A DNA stretch of 64,000 nucleotides from JALOAT01 sp041685115 (GCA_041685115.1 JAWLGK010000011.1:43408-107407); one strand, 5' to 3'. Positions 7,678 through 16,751 are shown, counted from the stretch's first letter. Made by a program: numbers and translations. The notes: generated by a model from the sequence alone, not told the origin.

Positions 7678-9536
7678 AGCGGCTTGTCCTCGGGCGACGG
7701 AAGCAGGAAGCGGTCCATCACCTTGCGGGCGATGGGCGCGGCCACGGCGCTGCCGCCGCCGCCGTTTTCCACCAGTACGGCGATGGCGATGCGCGGGTCG
7801 TCCACGGGGGCGAAGGACACGAATACGGCGTGGTCGCGCAGCTTCTTGGCCACCTTTTCCTCGTCGTATTCCTCGTCCTGCGCCAGGCCGAACACCTGCG
7901 CCGTGCCGGTCTTGCCCGCCATGCGGTAGGTCACGCTGCGGGAGATGCCGCGCGCGGTGCCATGCACACCGTGCACCACGTCGGCCATGGCCTCGGTGAT
8001 GCGCTGCCAGTGGTCGGGGCTTTTCACCGGCACGTCTTCCAACGGCTTGCGCGTGGGGAGCGCGCGGTGGCCCGTGGCCGGGTCCTCGATGGCGGCGACC
8101 ACCTGTGGGCTGAGGCGCTTGCCGCCGGAGGACAGGGTGGCCACGTGGGCCGAAAGCTGCAACGGCGTGGCCAGTAAAAAGCCTTGGCCGATGCCGGTGA
8201 TCAGCGTCTCGCCCGGATACCAGGGCTGATGGTGCACGCGGCGCTTCCAGTCGCGGGTGGGCAACAGGCCCGCGGCCTCGCCCACGATGTCGATGCCGGT
8301 GCGTTCGCCGAAGCCGAAGTGGCGTAAGTAGTCCGTGAGTTTGTCGATGCCCATGTTCAGGGCGAGGTCGTAGAAATACACGTCACAGGACTGGGCGATG
8401 GCATCGTGCAGGACCACCGGCCCGTGGCCTGTCTTGCGCCAGTCGCGGTAGCGGCGCGAGTCACCCTCCAGGGTGTAATAACCACGGCAAAATACCGCAT
8501 CGTTCGGCTTGACGGTGCCGGTCTCGAGTCCACCCAGGCCAATGACCGGCTTGATGGTGGAACCGGGCGGATACTGGCCGCGCAGGGCGCGATTGAACAG
8601 CGGCCGATCGGGCGAATCGGCGAGGGCGCGGTAGGTCTCGGCGTCGATGCCGTTCACGAACAGGTTGGGGTCGTAGCCCGGCATGCTCACCAGCGCGAGC
8701 ACCGCGCCGGTCTGGGGATCGATGGCCACCAGGGCGCCATGCTCGTCGCCGAAGGCCTGTTCGGCGGCCACCTGCAGGCGCAGGTCGATGCTCAGGTGCA
8801 GGTTCTTGCCGGGGATGGGCGGCGTGCGCTGCAGTACGCGCAGGGCGCGGCCGCGGGCGTTGGTTTCTACCTGTTCGTAGCCGACCTTGCCGTGCAGCAC
8901 GTCTTCGTAGCTGCGTTCCACACCCACCTTGCCGATGTGGGTGGTGGCGGCGTAGTTGGAGGTGTCGATGCTCTTCAGTTCCGGTTCGGCGATGCGCCCC
9001 ACATAGCCGACGATGTGGGAGGTGTGGGTGTCCCAGGGATAGTGGCGCGACAGGCGCGAGCTGATCTCCACACCGGGCAGGCGATGGCGGTTCACTGCGA
9101 TGGTGGCCACCTCCTCGTCGTTGAGCTTGAAGCGTAGCGGCACCTTTTCGAAACGCCGCCGGCGCTTGAGTTCCACGTAGAAGCGATCCAGATCGGACTC
9201 AGTGAGGGTGATGAGTTCGCCCACTGCCGTGAGTGTCGCCGGGATGTCCGTCACGCGTTCGGGGATGATCTCCAGCGTGAAGGTCGGCAGGTTCTCGGCG
9301 AGCACCACGCCGTTGCGGTCGAAGATGAGGCCGCGCGTGGGCGGGAGCGGCTGGATATTGACCCGGTTGGCCTGCGACAACGTGGTGAAGTGCTCGTGCT
9401 GGCCCACCTGCAAATAGAGCAGGCGTGCAACCAACAGCAGCAGCAGCAGGGCGGTCAGGGTGCCCGCGAGGATCGCGCGGGCGCGAAACAGGGAGGTTTC
9501 CCGAAAGGAATCCTTGAGGGTGATGCCGCGGACCAC
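7674..9536 (-). CDS. mrdA: Penicillin-binding protein 2 (elongasome transpeptidase)
   Basis: 620-residue class B PBP with one N-terminal transmembrane helix (about residues 20-45), a pedestal domain (RGLIFDRNGVVLAEN) and a transpeptidase domain. The catalytic motifs are STIK (in PPGSTIKPV), the SCD triad (IAQSCDVYFYD) and KTG (GKTGTAQVF). The probable start is GTG at 9536, one base beyond the mreD stop. It forms the mreBCD-mrdA-rodA cell-elongation cluster with its neighbours. Confidence 0.96.
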   Translation of the reverse strand: MVRGITLKDSFRETSLFRARAILAGTLTALLLLLLVARLLYLQVGQHEHFTTLSQANRVNIQPLPPTRGLIFDRNGVVLAENLPTFTLEIIPERVTDIPATLTAVGELITLTESDLDRFYVELKRRRRFEKVPLRFKLNDEEVATIAVNRHRLPGVEISSRLSRHYPWDTHTSHIVGYVGRIAEPELKSIDTSNYAATTHIGKVGVERSYEDVLHGKVGYEQVETNARGRALRVLQRTPPIPGKNLHLSIDLRLQVAAEQAFGDEHGALVAIDPQTGAVLALVSMPGYDPNLFVNGIDAETYRALADSPDRPLFNRALRGQYPPGSTIKPVIGLGGLETGTVKPNDAVFCRGYYTLEGDSRRYRDWRKTGHGPVVLHDAIAQSCDVYFYDLALNMGIDKLTDYLRHFGFGERTGIDIVGEAAGLLPTRDWKRRVHHQPWYPGETLITGIGQGFLLATPLQLSAHVATLSSGGKRLSPQVVAAIEDPATGHRALPTRKPLEDVPVKSPDHWQRITEAMADVVHGVHGTARGISRSVTYRMAGKTGTAQVFGLAQDEEYDEEKVAKKLRDHAVFVSFAPVDDPRIAIAVLVENGGGGSAVAAPIARKVMDRFLLPSPEDKPL

Positions 9537-9537
9537 G

Positions 9538-10026
9538 TCAGGTGACCCGGAAGCGGCGCCGCAGGTCGCGCAGCAGCAGATAGACCCACGGCCATAGCAG
9601 CATGCTGGTCACGGAGGGCAGCCAATAGACCCAGGTGCCCGGCAACTGACCGACCACGCCCTTGATCCACAGCACCAGCATCTGGCTCAGTGCCACCAGC
9701 ATGAGCACGCTGAGCGCCTGTTGCCAAAGCGGGTAGACACGGATGCGCTGGTGGAAATGCACCGCCAGGAAGGCCACCAGGGAAAGGGCGAGGGCGTGCT
9801 GACCGAGGATGGCGCCGCGCGTCACGTCGAGCAGCAGGCCGGCGATCCAGCCGGTGCCCACACCCACCCGGTCGGGCAGGGCCAGGCACCAGTAGATGAG
9901 CACCATGGCGACCCACTCGGGCCGGGCCGGGCCGGCCCAGTCGGGCAGCGGCAGCATGGTCAGCAGGAAGGCCACGGTGAAGCTGGCGGCGATGGCCCAG
10001 CCGTTGTGGTGACGCATCAGGGTCAT
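9538..10026 (-). CDS. mreD: Rod-shape determining protein MreD
   Basis: 162-residue integral membrane protein with about five hydrophobic segments; the family links MreC and MreB to the wall synthases. The start at 10026 is chosen because its ATG overlaps the mreC stop (ATGA); an in-frame GTG at 10044 lies inside mreC. The family signature (ARPEWVAMVLIYW near the N-terminus, and GLLLDVTRGAILGQHALALS) is present. Confidence 0.93.
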   Translation of the reverse strand: MTLMRHHNGWAIAASFTVAFLLTMLPLPDWAGPARPEWVAMVLIYWCLALPDRVGVGTGWIAGLLLDVTRGAILGQHALALSLVAFLAVHFHQRIRVYPLWQQALSVLMLVALSQMLVLWIKGVVGQLPGTWVYWLPSVTSMLLWPWVYLLLRDLRRRFRVT

Positions 10027-10796
10027 GGGTCTTCTCCCCGCCACACCAGCAGCACTTCGCGGCTGCGTTCCAGGCGCGCCGTGGTCTCCGCCACCACCGA
10101 TGCATAGGGCTGGCTTGGGTCACGCTGGACGGAAATGACCCGCGCCACGGGATAACCGGGCGGGAAGAGTCCGCCGAGCCCCGAGGTGATGAGCAGATCG
10201 CCCACTTCGATGTCGGCATTGGTAGGCAGATGGGGGATGTCGAGCCGATCCGCCTCGCCGGTGCCGAGGGCGATGCCGCGCAGGCCGGTGCGGTTCACCT
10301 GCACGGGGATGGCGTGACTCGGGTCGGTGAGCAGCATGCCTACACTGGTGAAGGGTGCCACCTTGACCACCTGCCCCATCACGCCGTGCGCGTCCAGCAG
10401 GGCCTGGCCGGCGAACACGCCGTCCTGGGCGCCCTTGTTGAGGGTCACCTGGCGCTTGAACGGATCCATGTCCACGGCGAGCAGTTCACCGATGAGCACC
10501 CGTTCGCCGATAGCATTGGACGACTGCAGCAGCTCGCGCAGGCGCGCGTTCTCGGCCTCGAGCGCGGCGAACTTCTGCATGCGCAGCTTCAGCTGCAGGT
10601 GTTCGATCCTGAGCGCGCGGTTTTCGGTCTGCAGGGTCTCGCGCGTAGCGAGCGTCTCGGAGCCCCAGTCCACGGCGCTGGCAGGCAGGTCAACGAGATA
10701 CTGCAGAGGAGAGAGGACCAGGGTGAGAGCGGAGCGGATGGCTTCCAGGTGATGTTGCCGGTGGTCCAGGAACATGACGACGAGTGACACCATCAC
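10023..10796 (-). CDS. mreC: Rod-shape determining protein MreC (start uncertain)
   Basis: Periplasmic scaffold of the elongasome, with a coiled coil (about residues 50-95, many Leu/Glu) and a two-barrel MreC domain (GELLAVDMDPFKRQVTLNKG). The annotated start (GTG at 10796) cuts through the N-terminal membrane helix. The same frame continues upstream and encodes KRLFVQGPSPAIRALLLV (to about 10847), which looks like a real MreC N-terminus. However, no ATG, GTG or TTG occurs in that frame before the stop at 10931-10929. A repeat element lies immediately upstream. True initiation may use a non-canonical codon, such as the ATC at 10850 or a CTG. Confidence 0.85.
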   Translation of the reverse strand: MMVSLVVMFLDHRQHHLEAIRSALTLVLSPLQYLVDLPASAVDWGSETLATRETLQTENRALRIEHLQLKLRMQKFAALEAENARLRELLQSSNAIGERVLIGELLAVDMDPFKRQVTLNKGAQDGVFAGQALLDAHGVMGQVVKVAPFTSVGMLLTDPSHAIPVQVNRTGLRGIALGTGEADRLDIPHLPTNADIEVGDLLITSGLGGLFPPGYPVARVISVQRDPSQPYASVVAETTARLERSREVLLVWRGEDP

Positions 10797-10863
10797 GAGC
10801 AGTAAAGCCCGGATAGCAGGAGACGGTCCCTGTACGAACAGCCGTTTGATATGACACCTCGGG

Positions 10864-10957
10864 GCGTGAGACGTTGAGGCGTGGGACGTGAGGCTCTGGA
10901 CAACCAGGGCGGACCTACCGCGCCACGCCTAACACTTCACGTCTCACCCCTCACGGG
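10864..10957. repeat. GTGAGACGT-family inverted-repeat element, copy 1
   Basis: The left arm reads CGTGAGACGTTGAGGCGTG plus GGACGTGAGG. The right arm reads ACGCCTAACACTTCACGTC plus TCACCCCTCACG, approximately complementary. It fills the mreB-mreC gap and abuts the MreC N-terminus. Confidence 0.6.
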
Positions 10958-10964
10958 TTCTTCG

Positions 10965-12017
10965 TCATTCCAGTGAGAAAAGCTCGCCGCCGGCTTCGTC
11001 CATCATCTCCAGCGCCCGGCCGCCGCCGCGTGCCACGCAGGTGAGCGGATCGTCGGCGATGATCACGGGCAGGCCGGTTTCTTCCATCAGCAGGCGATCG
11101 AGATCGCGCAGCAGCGCGCCGCCGCCGGTGAGCACCATGCCGCGCTCGGCGATGTCGGCGGCCAGCTCGGGCGGGGTCTGTTCTAGGGCCGTCTTGACCG
11201 CGCTGACGATGCCGGACAGCGGTTCCTGGAGCGCCTCAAGGATCTCGTTGCTGTTGAGGGTGAAGCTGCGGGGAATGCCTTCTGCCAGGTTACGGCCACG
11301 CACTTCGATCTCGCGCACCTCGGTGGTGGGATAGGCGGTGCCGATCTCGCACTTGATGCGCTCGGAGGTGGCCTCGCCGATGAGCGAGCCATAATTGCGG
11401 CGCACGTAATTGATGATGGCCTCGTCGAAGCGGTCGCCGCCGATGCGCACCGAGGCGGAGTAGACGATGCCGTTCAGGGACAGCACGGCGATCTCCGTGG
11501 TGCCGCCGCCGATGTCGAGCACCATGGAACCGGAGGCCTCGGAGATGGGCATGCCCGCACCGATGGCGGCGGCCATGGGTTCTTCGATGAGGTACACCTC
11601 ACGCGCGCCGGCGCCCGCGGCCGATTCCTTGATGGCACGGCGTTCCACCTGGGTGGCGCCGCAGGGTACGCAGATGAGTACGCGGGGGCTGGGTTTGAAC
11701 AGCTTGAACTTGTTCTCGTGCACCTTGCGGATGAAGTGCTGGAGCATCTTCTCCGTGATGGTGAAGTCGGCGATGACGCCATCCTTCATTGGGCGGATGG
11801 CGACGATGTTGCCGGGGGTGCGGCCCAGCATGCGCTTCGCTTCTGCGCCGACCGCGGCGATACGCTTGGGGCTGTTCGGGCCGGCCTCCTGCCGGATGGC
11901 AACGACGGAAGGCTCGTTGAGCACCATCCCCTCGCCCCGTACATACACCAGCGTGTTGGCGGTGCCGAGGTCGATGGAGATGTCGTAGGAGAAGAGGCCT
12001 TTCAAGCGTCCGAACAT
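10965..12017 (-). CDS. mreB: Rod-shape determining protein MreB
   Basis: 350-residue bacterial actin that directs lateral wall synthesis. ATP-binding motifs are visible: SIDLGTANTLVY (phosphate 1) and VLDIGGGTTEIAVLS (phosphate 2). The start ATG at 12017 gives the conserved MFGRLKGLFSYDISID N-terminus. Longer in-frame extensions to 12221 run into the gatC region and are not real. It is first gene of the minus-strand rod operon and diverges from gatC. Confidence 0.97.
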   Translation of the reverse strand: MFGRLKGLFSYDISIDLGTANTLVYVRGEGMVLNEPSVVAIRQEAGPNSPKRIAAVGAEAKRMLGRTPGNIVAIRPMKDGVIADFTITEKMLQHFIRKVHENKFKLFKPSPRVLICVPCGATQVERRAIKESAAGAGAREVYLIEEPMAAAIGAGMPISEASGSMVLDIGGGTTEIAVLSLNGIVYSASVRIGGDRFDEAIINYVRRNYGSLIGEATSERIKCEIGTAYPTTEVREIEVRGRNLAEGIPRSFTLNSNEILEALQEPLSGIVSAVKTALEQTPPELAADIAERGMVLTGGGALLRDLDRLLMEETGLPVIIADDPLTCVARGGGRALEMMDEAGGELFSLE

Positions 12018-12150
12018 CGAAGGAATTCTCTTGCGGAGGAAGCGGTGGCTAAACCGTCGGTAATTTACCGCCCCGGGGGGGTTTGGGCAAGTTGATGTCT
12101 GTGATAAGTTTCTACTTTTATGAGAAAGCGTTAATACAGGAATCCCCCAA

Positions 12151-12438
12151 ATGTCCCTGGAACGATCCGACGTGGTCAGCATCGCCCACCTGGCGCGCCT
12201 GGCCATCGCCGAAGATGACATTCCCGTCTACGCCCGCAACCTCTCCAATATCCTCGATCTCGTCGCACAGATGAACGCGGTGGACACCAGCGACGTGGAA
12301 CCCATGGCCCATCCCCTCGACATGACCCAGCGCCTGCGCGAGGACGCGGTCACGGAGACCAACCAGCGCGAGAAGTTCCAGGCCATCGCTCCCTCGGTGG
12401 AAGCCGGTCTGTACCTGGTTCCCAAGGTCATCGAGTAA
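12151..12438 (+). CDS. gatC: Aspartyl/glutamyl-tRNA amidotransferase subunit C
   Basis: 95-residue small subunit that stabilises GatA in GatCAB, which amidates Glu-tRNA(Gln) and/or Asp-tRNA(Asn). Typical motifs are VVSIAHLARLAI and VEPMAHPL, with RLREDAVTE near the C-terminus. It is first gene of gatC-gatA-gatB and is separated from divergent mreB by about 130 bp that must hold both promoters. Confidence 0.96.
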   Translation: MSLERSDVVSIAHLARLAIAEDDIPVYARNLSNILDLVAQMNAVDTSDVEPMAHPLDMTQRLREDAVTETNQREKFQAIAPSVEAGLYLVPKVIE

Positions 12439-12499
12439 TCGCACCATCGCCGCGCGGGCGGACAGCACGACCCCGCGGCCATCAGGAAGCCATCACACC

Positions 12500-13954
12500 A
12501 TGCACGACAAGACCATCGCCCAACTGGCCGCCGGCCTGCAGGCGCGCGAGTACTCCAGCGAAGAGCTGACGCGCGGCTACCTGGAGCGCATCGCGCGGCT
12601 CGACCCGCAGCTCAACAGTTTCATTACCGTCACGCCGGAGCTCGCCCTGGAGCAGGCCCGCGCCGCCGATCGGCTGATCGCCGAGGGCAAGGCCGGTCCG
12701 CTCACCGGCGTGCCGCTGGCCCAGAAGGACATCTTCTGCACCGACGGTGTGCGCACCTCCTGCGGCTCGAAGATGCTCGACAACTTTACCGCCCCCTACG
12801 ACGCCACGGTCGTGACCCGCTTCAAGGCGGCGGGTGCGGTGATGCTGGGCAAGACCAACATGGATGAGTTCGCCATGGGTTCGTCCAACGAGACCAGTTG
12901 GTATGGTCCCGTGAAGAATCCGTGGGATCTGGCCGCCGTGCCCGGCGGTTCCTCCGGCGGTTCCGCCGCCGCGGTGGCGGCGCGCCTCGCCCCCGGCGCC
13001 ACCGGCACCGACACCGGCGGTTCCATCCGCCAGCCCGCCGCACTGTGTGGCATCACCGGCATCAAGCCCACCTACGGGCGCGTGTCGCGCTACGGCATGA
13101 TCGCCTTCGCCTCGTCCCTGGATCAGGGCGGCCCCATGGCCACCACGGCGGAAGACTGTGCGCTCTTGCTGGGCGCCATGGCCGGCTTCGACCCGCGCGA
13201 CTCCACCTCCGTGGACCGTCCGGTGCCCGACTACACCGCCGGCCTGACCGGCGACATCAAGGGCCTGCGCATCGGCCTGCCCAAGGAGTTCTTCGGCGAG
13301 GGCCTCGACCCCGAGGTGGCCAAGGTCATCGACGCCGCCGTGGCCGAGTACAAAAAGCTCGGCGCCGAGGTGGTGGAGATCTCCCTGCCCAATTCCGCGC
13401 TCGCCGTGCCCACCTACTACGTGGTCGCCCCGGCGGAATGTTCCTCCAATCTGTCGCGCTTCGACGGCGTGCGCTTCGGCCACCGCTGCGAGAACCCGAA
13501 GAACCTGGAAGACCTCTACAAGCGCTCGCGCGGCGAAGGCTTCGGCGCCGAGGTCAAGCGCCGCATCATGATCGGCACCTACGCGCTGTCCGCCGGTTAC
13601 TACGATGCCTATTACCTGAAAGCGCAGAAGCTGCGCCATCTCATCGCCGACGACTTCAAGCGCGCCTTCGAGCAGGTGGACGTCATCATGGGCCCCACCT
13701 CGCCAAGCGTCGCCTTCAACATCGGCGAGAAGACCGACGACCCGGTCACCATGTACCTGTCGGACATCTACACCATCGCCGTGAACCTTGCGGGCCTGCC
13801 CGGCATGTCCGTCCCCGCCGGCTTCGTCGGCAACCGCCCCGTCGGCCTGCAGATCATCGGCAACCTGTTCGACGAAGCGCGCCTGCTCAACGTGGCGCAC
13901 AAATACCAGCAAGCCACCGACTGGCACACCCGCGTGCCGCACGGCTTCGAATGA
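12500..13954 (+). CDS. gatA: Aspartyl/glutamyl-tRNA amidotransferase subunit A
   Basis: 484-residue amidase-signature enzyme that releases ammonia from glutamine for tRNA amidation. The catalytic triad is visible: K76 (AQKDIFCTDG), the serine near 151 in PGGSSGGSAAAVA, and the nucleophile S175 (GTDTGGSIRQPA). It follows gatC by 61 bp and is followed by a repeat element that separates it from gatB. Confidence 0.97.
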   Translation: MHDKTIAQLAAGLQAREYSSEELTRGYLERIARLDPQLNSFITVTPELALEQARAADRLIAEGKAGPLTGVPLAQKDIFCTDGVRTSCGSKMLDNFTAPYDATVVTRFKAAGAVMLGKTNMDEFAMGSSNETSWYGPVKNPWDLAAVPGGSSGGSAAAVAARLAPGATGTDTGGSIRQPAALCGITGIKPTYGRVSRYGMIAFASSLDQGGPMATTAEDCALLLGAMAGFDPRDSTSVDRPVPDYTAGLTGDIKGLRIGLPKEFFGEGLDPEVAKVIDAAVAEYKKLGAEVVEISLPNSALAVPTYYVVAPAECSSNLSRFDGVRFGHRCENPKNLEDLYKRSRGEGFGAEVKRRIMIGTYALSAGYYDAYYLKAQKLRHLIADDFKRAFEQVDVIMGPTSPSVAFNIGEKTDDPVTMYLSDIYTIAVNLAGLPGMSVPAGFVGNRPVGLQIIGNLFDEARLLNVAHKYQQATDWHTRVPHGFE

Positions 13955-13960
13955 ACGAAT

Positions 13961-14058
13961 TAAACGCGGAGGACGCGGAGGCGCAGAGTTCGCGGAGTGA
14001 AGAATCAAGTGATTTGTTTTTCTCCGCGTCCTCTGCGTCTCCGCGTCCTCCGCGTTAA
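13961..14058. repeat. GCGGAGG-family inverted-repeat element, copy 2
   Basis: The left arm is AAACGCGGAGGACGCGGAGG with CGCAGAG. The right arm is CTCCGCGTCCTCTGCGTC followed by TCCGCGTCCTCCGCGTTA, with a short core (about 45 bp). The transcript could fold into one long imperfect hairpin between gatA and gatB. Confidence 0.75.
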
Positions 14059-14074
14059 AGCGAGGTTTTGAGAG

Positions 14075-15511
14075 ATGGAATGGGAAACTGTCATCGGGCT
14101 TGAGATTCATGCCCAGCTCGCCACCAAGAGCAAGATCTTTACGGGCGCGGCCACGGCCTATGGCGCCGAGCCCAACACGCAGGCGGACCCGGTGACCCTG
14201 GGTCTGCCCGGCGTGCTGCCGGTGCTGAACAAGGAAGCGGTGCGCATGGCCGCCAAGTTCGGCCTGGCCATCGGCGCCACGGTGGCCAACCGCTCGGTGT
14301 TCGCGCGCAAGAATTACTTCTATCCGGACCTGCCCAAGGGCTACCAGATCTCCCAGTACGAACTGCCCGTGGTGGCCCAGGGCCATCTGGACATCGAACT
14401 GGAAGACGGCAGCGTGAAGCGCATCGGCGTGACCCGCGCGCACCTGGAAGAGGATGCCGGCAAGTCCCTGCATGAGGACTTCCACGGCATGACCGGCATC
14501 GACCTCAATCGCGCCGGCACGCCGCTGCTGGAGATCGTCTCCGAGCCGGACCTGCGTTCCTCGAAAGAGGCCGTCGCCTACATGAAAAAGCTGCACGCCC
14601 TGGTGCGCTACCTGGAGATCTGCGACGGCAACATGCAGGAAGGCTCCTTCCGCTGTGACGCCAACGTGTCCGTGCGCCCCAAGGGCCAGAAAGAGTTCGG
14701 CACCCGTGCCGAGATCAAGAACCTCAACTCCTTCCGTTTCGTGGAACGCGCCATCGAATACGAGATCGATCGCCAGATCGCCCTCATCGAAAACGGCGGC
14801 AAGGTGGTGCAGGAGACGCGTCTGTACGACCCCGACAAGGGTGAGACCCGTTCCATGCGTGCCAAGGAAGAGGCCAACGATTACCGTTATTTCCCGGACC
14901 CGGACCTGTTGCCGCTGGAGATCGAAGCGTCTTTCCTGGAGGCCGTGCGCGCCACCTTGCCGGAACTGCCGGACGCCAAGAAGCAGCGCTTCATGAGCGA
15001 ATACGGCCTCAACGCCTATGACGCCGGCGTGCTCACCGCCACCCGTGAAATGGCCGACTACTACGAGGCCGTGGTGAAGGCCGCTGGCGGCGACCCGAAG
15101 ATTGCCGCCAACTGGGTGATGGGCGAACTGTCCGCTGCGCTGAACGCGTCCAACAAGGAGATCACCGAAAGCCCCGTGAGCGCCGACATGCTCGCAGGCA
15201 TGCTCAGGCGCATGGCCGACAACACCATCTCCGGCAAGATCGCCAAGGAGGTGTTCGAGGCCATGTGGAACGGCGAAGGCGATGCCGACGCGGTGATCGA
15301 AAAGAAGGGCCTCAAACAGATCACCGACACTGGCGCCATCGAAAAGGTGATCGACGACATCATCGCCGCCAACCCCGACAACGTCGCCGCCTACCGCTCC
15401 GGCAAGGACAAACTGTTCGGCTTCTTCGTCGGCCAGGTCATGAAAGCCACCGGCGGCAAGGCCAACCCGGGCCAGGTCAACGACCTGCTCAAGAAGAAAC
15501 TGGCGGGCTGA
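14075..15511 (+). CDS. gatB: Aspartyl/glutamyl-tRNA amidotransferase subunit B
   Basis: 478-residue catalytic kinase-type subunit that activates the mischarged aminoacyl-tRNA and receives ammonia from GatA. It starts WETVIGLEIHAQL, contains the cradle-domain motif YFYPDLPKGYQISQ and ends with a GatB/YqeY tail domain (about residues 335-478) that contacts tRNA. An SD-like GAGAG precedes the ATG. Confidence 0.97.
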   Translation: MEWETVIGLEIHAQLATKSKIFTGAATAYGAEPNTQADPVTLGLPGVLPVLNKEAVRMAAKFGLAIGATVANRSVFARKNYFYPDLPKGYQISQYELPVVAQGHLDIELEDGSVKRIGVTRAHLEEDAGKSLHEDFHGMTGIDLNRAGTPLLEIVSEPDLRSSKEAVAYMKKLHALVRYLEICDGNMQEGSFRCDANVSVRPKGQKEFGTRAEIKNLNSFRFVERAIEYEIDRQIALIENGGKVVQETRLYDPDKGETRSMRAKEEANDYRYFPDPDLLPLEIEASFLEAVRATLPELPDAKKQRFMSEYGLNAYDAGVLTATREMADYYEAVVKAAGGDPKIAANWVMGELSAALNASNKEITESPVSADMLAGMLRRMADNTISGKIAKEVFEAMWNGEGDADAVIEKKGLKQITDTGAIEKVIDDIIAANPDNVAAYRSGKDKLFGFFVGQVMKATGGKANPGQVNDLLKKKLAG

Positions 15512-15694
15512 GAAAAAGCAAAACGCGGAGGGCACGGAGGCGCGGAGAGAAATAGATGATCGTTCCGGCAGATTGACCGGGCAGAGCGATCTTTCTCTTT
15601 CTCTGCAATGGAACGGAAAGCAGATGAGGAACCGTGTCGTGCGCGGATTGTCTCATTGCTTGTTTCTCCGCGTCCTCCGCGCCCTCCGCGTTTA
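15511..15694. repeat. GCGGAGG-family inverted-repeat element, copy 3
   Basis: The left end is GAAAAAGCAAAACGCGGAGG with GCACGGAGGCGCGGAG. The right end is CTCCGCGTCCTCCGCGCC with CTCCGCGTTT. The core of about 110 bp has no gene. The left boundary directly follows the gatB stop. Confidence 0.7.
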
Positions 15695-15703
15695 GTCCTA
15701 TCA

Positions 15704-16570
15704 ATGACAGATACCCTGCAACGATTCCTGTTCGAGAACGCCGGTGTGCGCGGCGAGCTGGTGCAGCTCGACGCCACGTGGCGGGCTGTGCTCGAGCGTC
15801 ACGACTATCCGCCCACCGTGCGTGAGGTGCTGGGCGAGTCCATGGCGGCGGCGGCGCTGTTGGCGGCCACGCTCAAGCTCAAGGGCAGTATCACGCTTCA
15901 GGTGCAGGGTTCGGGGCCCATTTCGTTGCTGGTAGTGGAGTGCACGTCCGCGCGCACCTTGCGTGGTATCGCCCACTGGAACCAGGACGTGCCGGCGGCG
16001 GATCTGCATGCGCGGTTCGGCGACGGTCGGCTGGTCATTACGGTCGATCCGGGTGAGGGCATGGAGCGCTACCAGGGCATCGTACCGCTGGAAGGCGCCA
16101 ATATTGCCGAGGCGCTCGAGACTTATCTCGAACGCTCGGAACAGCTCGCCACGCGCCTGTGGCTGGCGGCCGGGCAAGAACGCGCCGCGGGCCTGTTGGT
16201 GCAGAAACTTCCCGCCCTTGGTCCCGACGCGGACGCCTGGACGCGCGTCACGACCCTGAGCGCGACGGTCACGCCGGTGGAGCTGCTCGAGCTGACGCCG
16301 CGCGAGGTGATGCACCGTCTGTTCCACGAAGAAGACCTGCGGGTGTTCGAGGCCGAGCCGGTGAGCTTCCGTTGCTCGTGCACGCGCGAGCGGGTGGAGC
16401 AGATGCTGCGCCAGTTGGGCCGCGACGAAGTCGAAGCCCTCTTGCAGGAAGAAGGCGAGGTAGCAGTCGACTGCAACTTCTGCAATCAACACTACGTGTT
16501 CGATGCCGTCGATGCCGCGCAGGTCTTCCTGGACGGCACCCAGCCCCACGCGGGGCCGACGCGGCACTGA
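15704..16570 (+). CDS. hslO: Redox-regulated chaperone Hsp33
   Basis: 289-residue cytosolic holdase activated by oxidation. The four zinc cysteines lie near the C-terminus as CSC (FRCSCTRERVEQML) and CNFC (DCNFCNQHYVF), the standard CxC...CxxC arrangement. The start at 15704 (MTDTLQRFLFENAG) matches the family. An in-frame extension to 15608 lies within the repeat element and is rejected. Confidence 0.95.
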   Translation: MTDTLQRFLFENAGVRGELVQLDATWRAVLERHDYPPTVREVLGESMAAAALLAATLKLKGSITLQVQGSGPISLLVVECTSARTLRGIAHWNQDVPAADLHARFGDGRLVITVDPGEGMERYQGIVPLEGANIAEALETYLERSEQLATRLWLAAGQERAAGLLVQKLPALGPDADAWTRVTTLSATVTPVELLELTPREVMHRLFHEEDLRVFEAEPVSFRCSCTRERVEQMLRQLGRDEVEALLQEEGEVAVDCNFCNQHYVFDAVDAAQVFLDGTQPHAGPTRH

Positions 16571-16591
16571 GTGCTTTGAGAACGGACTCAC

Positions 16592-16751
16592 CGTTCCGAT
16601 GACTGCCTGCGGTTCGAAAGGCAATTCGCCCACGGGGTGGGCTCCTACGGGGTGGTTTCTGATGCCGTTGTAGGAGCCGACACCGTCGGCGAACGGTTCC
16701 GATGACCGCCAGCGGTTGGAAGGACAATTCGCCCACGCAGTGGGCTTCTAC
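16592..16751. repeat. REP-like GTAGGAGCC repeats, partly duplicated
   Basis: Three copies of the common gammaproteobacterial intergenic palindrome are seen, two reversed (ATTCGCCCACGGGGTGGGCT-CCTAC at 16623-16648, and 16725-16751) and one forward (GTAGGAGCCGACACCGTCGG-CGAA at about 16670-16692). A 38-40-bp flank (GTTCCGATGAC...GGACAATTCGCC type) occurs twice at about 16592 and 16695, so part of the block is a direct duplication. The rest of 16571-17015 shows no gene. Confidence 0.7.

Noticed and set aside
12482..15535. 1017-codon open frame on the minus strand opposite gatA-gatB
   Set aside because: It is the mirror of high-GC gatA and gatB codons, spans the repeat between them, and shows no domain or sensible start.
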